From NCBI GenBank assembly GCA_023392035.1, contig JAEVZY010000322.1, positions 1-6,425 on the forward strand: a stretch of DNA of 6,425 nt, in the 5' to 3' direction. Position numbers and translations under genes: made by a program. Below, one piece after another: positions 1 to 5,537 of the stretch. The notes under the pieces are model-generated. The model was not told the origin of the DNA. It did no database searches and saw only the letters and a list, made by a program, of their open reading frames with translations. The first letter of the stretch is position 1. Each line of letters begins with the position of its first letter. Source of the DNA: Pseudomonadota bacterium (lineage in GTDB: Bacteria; Pseudomonadota; Gammaproteobacteria; Burkholderiales; Burkholderiaceae_D).

Positions 1-215
1 AATACATGGGCGGCAGCGAAGCCATGATCACGGCCGAGCGTCTGCTGGCGCAAGGCCGCTCGCCGCAAACGCCGGTGGTCATCGTGGAAAACTGCAGCCT
101 GCCCAACCAGCGCGTGGAATACCTGAACCTGGGCAGCTTGCGCCAGGGTTTGGAAGCCTGCAGCGGCCCGGTGCTGGTGATGATCGGCGATTCGCTGGGT
201 CCGCGTCAGCCCTAG
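1..215 (+). CDS. cobA: Uroporphyrinogen-III C-methyltransferase, C-terminal fragment (5' end outside window)
   Basis: Only the last 70 or so codons are present; the frame is open from the first base (Tyr codon at 3-5) to TAG at 213-215. The visible protein begins YMG..., followed by a helix with ITAERLLAQG, then TPVVIVEN and QRVEYLNLGSL, and a final strand LVMIGDSLG. This order (Y-M-G, P-V-x-x-V-E-N, Q-R-V, then the terminal hydrophobic strand) is that of the C-terminal half of SUMT/CobA/CysG methyltransferases. These use S-adenosylmethionine to methylate uroporphyrinogen III at C2 and C7, giving precorrin-2 for siroheme or cobalamin in the cytosol. The SAM-binding N-terminus is outside the window, so a standalone CobA cannot be separated from the C-terminal domain of a CysG fusion. 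The neighbouring chelatase gene fits a siroheme role. The gene stops 9 nt before the convergent cbiX stop. Confidence 0.82.
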   Translation, partial: YMGGSEAMITAERLLAQGRSPQTPVVIVENCSLPNQRVEYLNLGSLRQGLEACSGPVLVMIGDSLGPRQP

Positions 216-224
216 CAACCAGAC

Positions 225-596
225 TTACTTCTCCAGCGTGGACAGGCAATAGCGGGCCATCGCTTCCTGCACGCTGGCGTCTTCTCCCACGGCCGAGGCG
301 GCTTGCAGCCGCAGTTGCGGATGCGCCTGCCGCAGCTGTTCCAGCAGCAGCGGCAAATCGCGCAACACATGCCCGCCCTGCCCAAGGAAAACCGGCACCA
401 CGCTCACTTCTTCGATTCCAGCGGCGACCAGCGTCGCCACGCACTCCGGCAGGCGCGGCGCCATCAATTCAAGGAAGGCCAGCTCCACCCGCAAAGCCGG
501 TTGCATCTGGCGCAGGCGCGCGGCCAGTTTTTCGAAGGGTTCGGCCCAGCGCGCATCGCGCGCGCCATGGGCAAACAGCACCAGTGCCTGCTTCAT
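225..596 (-). CDS. cbiX: Short CbiX/SirB-type sirohydrochlorin chelatase
   Basis: This 123-residue protein matches the short single-domain CbiX class. It starts with a beta strand followed by the motif HGARD (His10), has the FLEL segment with Glu43, and has a second His at 76 in GQGGHVLRDLP; His10 and His76 are the expected metal-binding pair of this chelatase superfamily. Members insert Fe2+ (SirB role) or Co2+ (CbiX role) into sirohydrochlorin. The adjacent methyltransferase gene suggests iron insertion to make siroheme for sulfite or nitrite reductase; the metal is inferred, not shown. The ATG at 596-594 overlaps the lptG stop (ATGA, 4 nt), and a GGTGGAA stretch lies just upstream within lptG. 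It is therefore probably translated by coupling on the lptF-lptG message. The stop is TAA at 227-225. Confidence 0.88.
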   Translation of the reverse strand: MKQALVLFAHGARDARWAEPFEKLAARLRQMQPALRVELAFLELMAPRLPECVATLVAAGIEEVSVVPVFLGQGGHVLRDLPLLLEQLRQAHPQLRLQAASAVGEDASVQEAMARYCLSTLEK

Positions 597-1735
597 CGTC
601 GTTCCACCCAGATCATGGAAAACACCGCCAGCAGGAAGAACAGCAGGCTCGGCAAGACCGCGGTGGCAAATGGCGGCCAGGTATTGAGCAAGCCGATATG
701 CGCGAACAGGCTGTTGATGAGCTGGAAGGAAACCCCAAGCATGATGCCGGTGAAGATTTTCAGGCTGACGCCGCCGGCGCGCACCTGCATGTAGGCAAAG
801 GGCAGCGCCAGCGCCATCATCACAAACACCGCGAAGGGATAGGTGAGCTTGCGCCAGAAGGCGATTTCATAACGCTCGGTGCGTTGCCGATTCTCCTGCA
901 GGTGGCGGGTATAGGCCTGCAGGTCGGCGGCCGACATGCGGTCGGGATCGGCAAACAGCACCGCAAGAATATCGGGCGTGATTTCCGACACCAGTTTCAC
1001 CACCGGCGCCGTGCTGGTCTTGGCGCCCACCAGCTCGTCCATGCTGATGGTCTTGCCGGTGGAGGGCGGGAAGCGGGTTTGCGCCACCTGGGTCAGGGTC
1101 CAGACATTGTCTCCGCTGTAGCTGGCCTTCTGGGCTTCCACCACCCGCGTCATGCGGAAATCGGGATCGAACTCGTAGATCTTCACGCCCATCAATTCGC
1201 CGCTGTTGCGCACTTCGCGCACATTCAGAAAGCGCGAGCCGGTGATGGGCCCGGTGACGCCGTTGGCGCGCACCACATCCTTGGCCCACAGCCCGGTACG
1301 AAATTGCTGGGACAAGGCCGAGCCGCGCAACTCCAGCTTGAGACGCTCGGCCAGGTCGGTAGCGCGCGGCGAGATCACCTCGCCGAACAGCAGCGTCAGC
1401 AGAACGAAAAGGATGCCGATGCTGGCCAGCATGCCGCCGGCGCGCAGCGTGGACAGCCCGGAGACCCGCATGATGGTGAACTCGGAGCGGGCCGCCATCT
1501 GCGACAACACATAGATGGTGCCGATCAGCACCGCGATCGGCATCAGTTCATAGGCGTAGCCCGGCATGCCCAGCACGACATATGCAAAGGCATGCTGCAG
1601 CTTGTAGCCGCCGCGACCGACCGCGGGCAGCTCATTCATCAAATCGAAAAATGCGAACAGGGCCAGGAAAGCGACCAGCACGAACAGTACCGCCCGCACG
1701 ATTTCACGCGACAGATAACGCTGCAGTACGCTCAT
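593..1735 (-). CDS. lptG: LPS export ABC transporter permease LptG
   Basis: This 380-residue inner-membrane protein has the LptF/LptG (YjgP/YjgQ) layout: three N-terminal helices (about 12-31, 56-80, 101-122), a soluble periplasmic beta-jellyroll region (about 125-290), and three C-terminal helices (about 297-316, 327-348, 356-378). Segments typical of LptG are L-x-R-Y-L near the start, FDLMNELP at 30-37, the cytoplasmic loop EFTIMRVSG at 85-93, and YPFAVFVMMALALPFAYMQ after the jellyroll. With LptF and two LptB subunits it extracts LPS from the inner membrane and passes it to LptC/LptA. The ATG at 1735-1733 is preferred: it follows the lptF stop by 1 nt, has AAAGGCAGG upstream, and gives the family N-terminus. 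The same frame is open to an ATG at 1816, but that would add 27 residues lying inside lptF. The stop overlaps the cbiX start. Confidence 0.95.
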   Translation of the reverse strand: MSVLQRYLSREIVRAVLFVLVAFLALFAFFDLMNELPAVGRGGYKLQHAFAYVVLGMPGYAYELMPIAVLIGTIYVLSQMAARSEFTIMRVSGLSTLRAGGMLASIGILFVLLTLLFGEVISPRATDLAERLKLELRGSALSQQFRTGLWAKDVVRANGVTGPITGSRFLNVREVRNSGELMGVKIYEFDPDFRMTRVVEAQKASYSGDNVWTLTQVAQTRFPPSTGKTISMDELVGAKTSTAPVVKLVSEITPDILAVLFADPDRMSAADLQAYTRHLQENRQRTERYEIAFWRKLTYPFAVFVMMALALPFAYMQVRAGGVSLKIFTGIMLGVSFQLINSLFAHIGLLNTWPPFATAVLPSLLFFLLAVFSMIWVERR

Positions 1736-1736
1736 G

Positions 1737-2867
1737 TCAGCCTGCCTTTCGCCTGTGCAGCACGGCCCGTTTGAAGCGCCCGTACCAGACCAGCGGATGG
1801 CGCGGGCTGTTGACATTGATGCGCCACAGGAAGAAGCCGATCACCAGCAAGGCCGCCACCGCATGCGCCGGCCACAGGGCGCCAGCCAGGCTCATGCGCT
1901 TTTGCACCACCGCCGCCTGGAAGATGCTGACGGTATTGCTGTACACGACGAACAGGAACAAGGCCACCAGCAGGTTGGCCGAACGTCCGCCGCGCGGATT
2001 GACGAAGCCCAGCGGCACCGCCAGCAGCATCAGCATCATGCACATCACCGGCAAGGCGCAGCGCCACAGGAGTTCGCCCATGTTGAAGGAATTGGGTTCG
2101 GCGATCAGGCGCATGGTGGACAAGGCGCGTGCCGATTTGTCGCCGGCCGCGGCCGACGATTGCGGCGCCACCAGCAAGCCATAGCGCTCGAACTGCATCA
2201 TCTGGAAGTCGGGCTGCGAGGGCGAGCCGTCATAGCGACGGCCGTTCTGCAGGACCACGAACTTGTCGCCGTTCCTGTCGATTTCAACCGTGCCTTCGCG
2301 CGCCGCCACCACGCTGCTTTTGCCGTCGCGAAAAGTGCTGACAAATACATTGCGCACCCGGCTGGCGTCATTGGCGATGCCTTCCACGAAGAAGATGCGG
2401 TCGCCCGCCGCCGACTCCTGGAACTTGCCGGGAGAAACACGCGAGATGTCCTGGCGCTTTTCAAAACGTTCGCGGAATTCGGAACTCTGGCGATTGGCCC
2501 AGGGCGTGACCACGAAGGACAAGGCCGCCGTCAGCGCCACGATTGGCAAGCCGAAGCCGAGGATGGGCCTGATCCATTGCGACAGCGACAGGCCGGAAGC
2601 AAACCACACCACCATTTCCGAATCCTGGTAGCTGCGCGTCACCACCAGCAGCACCGAAATGAAACTGGTGAGGATGAGCAGAACCGGCAGGTAATTGAGC
2701 GCCGCGAAGCCGATCAATGCCACAACATCCTGCGAGGCAACCTGGCCGCCTGCGGCCTGTCCGAGTATGCGGATCAACATCACGGTGATGGTGATGGTGA
2801 ACAGGGTGGTGAAGACGGCGCCGGCGTTACTGATCAACTCGCGTCGAAGGGCGCGCTGAAAAATCAT
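1737..2867 (-). CDS. lptF: LPS export ABC transporter permease LptF
   Basis: This 376-residue membrane protein is the partner of LptG and has the same layout: helices at about 14-36, 48-76 and 102-121, a periplasmic jellyroll from about 125 to 262, then helices at about 268-288, 298-320 and 329-351, and a basic cytoplasmic tail. Diagnostic segments are the N-terminal MIFQRALRREL, the loop SYQDSEMVVWFASGLS at 79-94, and VPLGFVNPRGGRSANLL at 284-300. LptF and LptG form the membrane channel of LptB2FG, which moves LPS to the periplasmic bridge. The ATG at 2867-2865 is the only in-frame start before pepA and matches the family N-terminus. No Shine-Dalgarno sequence is visible upstream of it (GAGCCTATTCCCAA). 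It is the first gene of a lptF-lptG-cbiX unit, divergent from pepA by 44 bp; the same pepA/lptF pairing is known in E. coli. Confidence 0.95.
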   Translation of the reverse strand: MIFQRALRRELISNAGAVFTTLFTITITVMLIRILGQAAGGQVASQDVVALIGFAALNYLPVLLILTSFISVLLVVTRSYQDSEMVVWFASGLSLSQWIRPILGFGLPIVALTAALSFVVTPWANRQSSEFRERFEKRQDISRVSPGKFQESAAGDRIFFVEGIANDASRVRNVFVSTFRDGKSSVVAAREGTVEIDRNGDKFVVLQNGRRYDGSPSQPDFQMMQFERYGLLVAPQSSAAAGDKSARALSTMRLIAEPNSFNMGELLWRCALPVMCMMLMLLAVPLGFVNPRGGRSANLLVALFLFVVYSNTVSIFQAAVVQKRMSLAGALWPAHAVAALLVIGFFLWRINVNSPRHPLVWYGRFKRAVLHRRKAG

Positions 2868-2879
2868 TTGGGAATAGGC

Positions 2880-2885
2880 TCTATA
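2880..2885 (-). promoter_or_regulatory. Possible -10 box for lptF, overlapping the pepA -10
   Basis: Read on the minus strand, 2885-2880 is TATAGA, sharing four base pairs with the pepA TATAAT. It would start transcription near 2873, only about 6 nt before the lptF ATG. No convincing -35 box is seen 16-18 nt upstream, so this is a weak call; lptF could instead be transcribed from a promoter within pepA. Confidence 0.25.
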
Positions 2886-2887
2886 AT
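2882..2887 (+). promoter_or_regulatory. -10 box of the pepA promoter (TATAAT)
   Basis: A perfect TATAAT lies 24 nt before the pepA ATG, predicting a start of transcription near 2894-2896 and a leader of under 20 nt. There is no good -35 box at 16-18 nt spacing: the stretch is A-rich (AAAAAT at 2859-2864), and CTGAAA at 2856-2861 would need a 20-nt spacer. The promoter may therefore depend on an activator or on the strong -10 alone. The upstream promoter DNA lies within the first codons of lptF. Confidence 0.55.
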
Positions 2888-2900
2888 TGCCGGATTCTTG

Positions 2901-2906
2901 AGGAAG
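2901..2906 (+). promoter_or_regulatory. pepA ribosome binding site (AGGAAG)
   Basis: AGGAAG (GAGGAAG from 2900) ends 5 nt before the ATG at 2912, a near-ideal Shine-Dalgarno position, and it fixes this ATG as the pepA start. Confidence 0.75.
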
Positions 2907-2911
2907 CGTCC

Positions 2912-4408
2912 ATGGACTTTAGCATAAAAACTTTTGACGAAAAGATCGTCGCCGCCCAGTCGAAGAACGCATGCATCGCGGTGGGCATCTTCGAGGACAA
3001 CAAGCTCTCCAGCCAGGCACGCGCGCTTGATTCCGGCAAGCAGATCAGCAATGCGCTGAAGTCCGGCGACATCAGCGGCAAGGCCGGCAGCACTCTGCTC
3101 CTGCGCAGCAGCGAAGGCAATGGCCGCATCCTGCTGCTGGGCCTGGGCCGCCAGGGCGAAACCAGCGCCAAGGACTTCAACACCGCAGCCCAAAGCCTGG
3201 CGCGCAGCTTCACCACGCTGGGCTGCAATGAAGCCGTGGTGGCGCTTCCCATCGATGAAGTGAAGAACCGCGACAGCGCCTGGGCGCTGCGCGCGCTGGT
3301 GCTGGCCTTGCGCGATTCGGTGTACCGCTTCGATCAATTGAAGAGCCGCAAGGAGTCGGCCACCAGCGGCGTGCGCAAGGTGAGCTTTGCCGTGGCCGGC
3401 GACAGCAACGGCGCCAAGACCGCGGTCGCGCAAGCCGCGGCCATTGCCGACGGCATGGACCTGACCAAGACCCTGGGCAATCTGCCGCCCAACATCTGCA
3501 CCCCGACTTATCTCGCCAATTCCGCGCGTGAACTGGCGGCCGAATTCGGCATGCAGGCGGAAGTGCTGGACCGCAAGCAGATCCAGGCGCTCAAGATGCT
3601 GAGCTTCCTCTCGGTGTCCAATGGCAGCGTGGAGCCGCCCAAGTTCATCGTGCTCAAGCACATGGGCGGCAAGAGCAAGGATGCGCCGATTGTCCTGGTG
3701 GGCAAGGGCATCACCTTTGACACCGGCGGCATTTCGCTCAAACCCGGCGCCAACATGGACGAGATGAAGTACGACATGTGCGGCGCCGGTTCGGTGCTGG
3801 GCACCATGCGTGCGGTCGGTCGCCTGAAGCTGAAGCTGAACGTGATCGCCGTCATTCCCACTACCGAAAACATGCCTTCCGGCTCGGCCACCCGGCCGGG
3901 CGACATCGTGACTTCGATGTCGGGCCAGACGATTGAGATCCTGAACACCGATGCCGAGGGCCGCCTGATCCTGTGCGACGCACTCACCTATGCCGAGCGC
4001 TTCAAGCCGGCGGCGGTGATCGACGTTGCCACCCTCACGGGTGCCTGCATCACGGCGCTGGGTCATCACAATTCCGGCCTCTTCACGCGCGACGATCCGG
4101 CCCATGATGCGCTGGCCGCCGAGCTGATCGCCTGCGGCAAAGAGACCGGCGACACCGCCTGGCGCCTGCCGATCGAAGACGCTTACCAGGAACAGCTGAA
4201 GTCCAACTTCGCCGACATGGCCAATATCGGCGGCCCGCCGGCCGGCGCGGTGACTGCAGCCTGCTTCCTGGAACGCTATACCCGCAAGTACCTGTGGGCG
4301 CACATGGACATCGCCGGCACCGCCTGGAAGAGCGGCGCCGCCAAGGGCGCCACCGGACGGCCGGTGCCTTTGCTGACCACCTTCCTGATCAATCGCGCCG
4401 CCAAGTAA
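2912..4408 (+). CDS. pepA: Leucyl aminopeptidase (M17, cytosol aminopeptidase)
   Basis: This 498-residue protein is a full-length M17 aminopeptidase that removes N-terminal residues, preferentially Leu, from peptides in the cytosol; the family works as a hexamer with two metal ions per subunit. The N-terminal domain (about 1-160) is variable as usual. The C-terminal catalytic domain has every expected residue: metal ligands Lys265, Asp270, Asp288, Asp347 and Glu349, and catalytic Lys277 and Arg351. These lie in KGITFDTGG, LKPG, MKYDMCGAG and the family signature NTDAEGRL (345-352). All are offset by exactly 5 from E. coli PepA numbering. In E. coli, PepA also binds DNA (XerCD accessory factor, carAB control); whether this one does cannot be judged here. 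The gene starts 44 bp from divergent lptF, has its own TATAAT and AGGAAG, and ends at TAA (4406-4408), 24 nt before a strong terminator. Confidence 0.97.
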   Translation: MDFSIKTFDEKIVAAQSKNACIAVGIFEDNKLSSQARALDSGKQISNALKSGDISGKAGSTLLLRSSEGNGRILLLGLGRQGETSAKDFNTAAQSLARSFTTLGCNEAVVALPIDEVKNRDSAWALRALVLALRDSVYRFDQLKSRKESATSGVRKVSFAVAGDSNGAKTAVAQAAAIADGMDLTKTLGNLPPNICTPTYLANSARELAAEFGMQAEVLDRKQIQALKMLSFLSVSNGSVEPPKFIVLKHMGGKSKDAPIVLVGKGITFDTGGISLKPGANMDEMKYDMCGAGSVLGTMRAVGRLKLKLNVIAVIPTTENMPSGSATRPGDIVTSMSGQTIEILNTDAEGRLILCDALTYAERFKPAAVIDVATLTGACITALGHHNSGLFTRDDPAHDALAAELIACGKETGDTAWRLPIEDAYQEQLKSNFADMANIGGPPAGAVTAACFLERYTRKYLWAHMDIAGTAWKSGAAKGATGRPVPLLTTFLINRAAK

Positions 4409-4432
4409 GCAGCGGGATCGGATCGCCCCACA

Positions 4433-4468
4433 CAACGGCCAGGATTTACGTCCTGGCCGTTGTTTTTT
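4433..4468 (+). terminator. Intrinsic terminator of pepA
   Basis: A perfect 12-bp inverted repeat (CAACGGCCAGGA at 4433-4444, TCCTGGCCGTTG at 4451-4462) closes a 6-nt loop (TTTACG) and is followed directly by six T residues (4463-4468). One more A-T pair can form at the base. The T-tract lies only on the plus-strand side, so it should stop pepA transcription. Minus-strand transcripts of the convergent permease gene would form the same hairpin, but without a U-tract. The loop, distal arm and T-tract lie within the 3' end of the permease gene. Confidence 0.93.
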
Positions 4469-5333
4469 GCCAGGCCGCCAGCACCACGCCCGATGCAATC
4501 AACAGGATCGCCAGCGTGCCGGAAGGCGTGGGCACTTCACCCAGGAAGGGGATCGCCAGCAAGGCCGACAATACCGGCACGAAAGCGATGATGGCGGCGG
4601 CTGCGCGCGGCCCGATCAAGGTGACGGCGCGGTTGAAAGAAATGATCGCCACCACGCACATCAACACGCCCTGGTAAAAACCCTGGACCAGGATCTCGCG
4701 CGCGCTGGCCGTTCCCAGGCGCGACAGGCCCAGACTGAAATACAGCGGCAGAAAGAGCAGCGCCGACCAGATGCACATCAAGGTTGCCGATTCCAGCGGC
4801 GTCAAATCGCTGCGCTTGAAACGCACCGTGTAGGTGGCCCACATGATGGAGGCCAGCAGCAGCGGCACCAGTGCCGCCGGATGCGACTGCACGCCCTGCA
4901 CCGGATGCAGCAACCACAGGATCAGCATGCCGCCCGCAATTGCCAAATAGGCCAGGATGCGGGCACGTCCCAGCGCCTGGCCAAAAAACAGCGCGCCGAT
5001 GAGCCCGGCAAACACGGGCATCAGCGTGGGCGTCACGGCCGAGGACTGGGCCGCCGAACTCAGCTGCAGGCCGAGCGTGAGCAGCAGCACAAAGGGCGCG
5101 CCCCACAGGAAAGCGTACAGCAGGCCTTCGCCGGCGCGCGCCCGCAGGCGCTGCCAACGCAGCAGGAGCACCGGCAGCAGGAGCACCGCGCCGATACCGA
5201 AGCGCAGCGCGATCACATCCCAGAAACGCAATTCGTGAGTGACAGAAAAACGGGTGGTCACGAACCAGCCGGCAAATATGCCGACCGATAACAGCGACCA
5301 GCCGATGCCGCGCCAAAGCGTGGACCGGTTCAT
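4446..5333 (-). CDS. EamA/DMT-family transporter (substrate unknown)
   Basis: This 295-residue protein has ten predicted membrane helices (about 9-27, 37-59, 70-90, 97-117, 124-142, 153-172, 184-203, 214-234, 242-262, 269-288), arranged as two five-helix EamA repeats. Family features include ALRFGIGAVLLLP in helix 2, SSAVTPTLMPVFAGLIG in helix 4, and RAAAAIIAFVPVLSALLAIPFLGE-type sequence near the end of repeat two. DMT proteins are inner-membrane exporters or importers of amino acids, sugars or other metabolites; nothing here fixes the substrate. The ATG at 5333-5331 is chosen because AAAGGA (SD) lies 7 nt upstream and it gives the short basic N-terminus usual before helix 1. The frame is open far upstream, but that part is antisense to the dehydrogenase gene and not membrane-like. 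The last seven or so codons (QKTTART) overlap the pepA terminator, and the stop is TAA at 4448-4446. Confidence 0.9.
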   Translation of the reverse strand: MNRSTLWRGIGWSLLSVGIFAGWFVTTRFSVTHELRFWDVIALRFGIGAVLLLPVLLLRWQRLRARAGEGLLYAFLWGAPFVLLLTLGLQLSSAAQSSAVTPTLMPVFAGLIGALFFGQALGRARILAYLAIAGGMLILWLLHPVQGVQSHPAALVPLLLASIMWATYTVRFKRSDLTPLESATLMCIWSALLFLPLYFSLGLSRLGTASAREILVQGFYQGVLMCVVAIISFNRAVTLIGPRAAAAIIAFVPVLSALLAIPFLGEVPTPSGTLAILLIASGVVLAAWQKTTART

Positions 5334-5357
5334 GCGCAATTCCTTTGTCGCGGGAAA

Positions 5358-5390
5358 ACTTGGGCGCCTATTGTATGCGCCACGGCAAGT
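5358..5390 (-). promoter_or_regulatory. Candidate permease promoter: -10 TACAAT within an interrupted inverted repeat
   Basis: On the minus strand, 5375-5370 reads TACAAT, one base from consensus, about 37 nt upstream of the permease ATG. It sits in the 9-nt spacer of the inverted repeat GGCGC (5363-5367) / GCGCC (5377-5381), with outer arms ACTTG (5358-5362) and CAAGT (5386-5390) offset by a 4-nt bulge. A repeat enclosing a -10 box could be an operator. No matching -35 box is visible at the usual distance. Confidence 0.3.
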
Positions 5391-5425
5391 GGCTGCTGGC
5401 GGCTGCCGTCCGATCCTGGCGGGCG

Positions 5426-5455
5426 CTGGCAAGGACTCGCATGGGCGGCTATGAT
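5426..5455 (+). promoter_or_regulatory. Candidate promoter for the class III dehydrogenase gene
   Basis: CTGGCA (5426-5431, four of six matches to TTGACA) and TATGAT (5450-5455, five of six matches to TATAAT) are separated by 18 nt. Transcription would begin near 5462, leaving a leader of about 76 nt that contains the 12-bp tandem repeat. It is called from consensus only. Confidence 0.35.
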
Positions 5456-5469
5456 TTCGCGATGCCGCC
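5444..5469. repeat. Inverted repeat GGCGGC-N14-GCCGCC around the candidate -10
   Basis: GGCGGC (5444-5449) and GCCGCC (5464-5469) are perfect inverted 6-mers with a 14-nt spacer that contains the candidate -10 TATGAT and the predicted transcription start. It could be an operator for a dimeric regulator. In GC-rich DNA a 6-mer pair like this can also occur by chance. Confidence 0.4.
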
Positions 5470-5488
5470 TGCAGCATGTGCACACGCA

Positions 5489-5521
5489 TCCACACAAAAA
5501 TCCACACAAAAATCCACACAA
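5489..5521. repeat. 12-bp tandem repeat (TCCACACAAAAA), 2.75 copies
   Basis: Two perfect copies of TCCACACAAAAA (5489-5500 and 5501-5512) are followed by a 9-base partial copy (TCCACACAA, 5513-5521). The array ends 16 nt before the dehydrogenase ATG. The surrounding 57 nt (5481-5537) have only two G and six T residues, so the leader RNA should be nearly unstructured. No Shine-Dalgarno sequence is seen between the repeat and the ATG. The repeat could be a slippage-prone minisatellite, a binding site, or an A/C-rich translation enhancer; the sequence alone does not say which. Confidence 0.9.
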
Positions 5522-5537
5522 GATCAATCCAACATCC

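Noticed and set aside
195..217. Possible hairpin at the end of cobA (GCTGGG pairing with CCCTAGC)
   Set aside because: It is six base pairs with a bulge, a 10-nt loop and no T-tract, too weak to call a terminator.
1736..1816. Upstream ATG at 1816 as the start of lptG (27 extra residues)
   Set aside because: It would put the start well inside lptF. The ATG at 1735 follows the lptF stop by 1 nt, has an AAAGGCAGG stretch upstream and yields the family N-terminus MSVLQRYL.
584..2927. Two plus-strand open frames of nearly 400 codons each, opposite lptG and lptF
   Set aside because: They are rich in Gln, His, Arg and Ala, have no recognisable domain, and mirror the third-position GC bias of the minus-strand lpt genes.
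2864..4498. Minus-strand open frame of 544 codons opposite pepA
   Set aside because: pepA has every catalytic residue and its own promoter, SD and terminator. The antisense frame is His/Gln/Gly/Ala-rich with no family resemblance.
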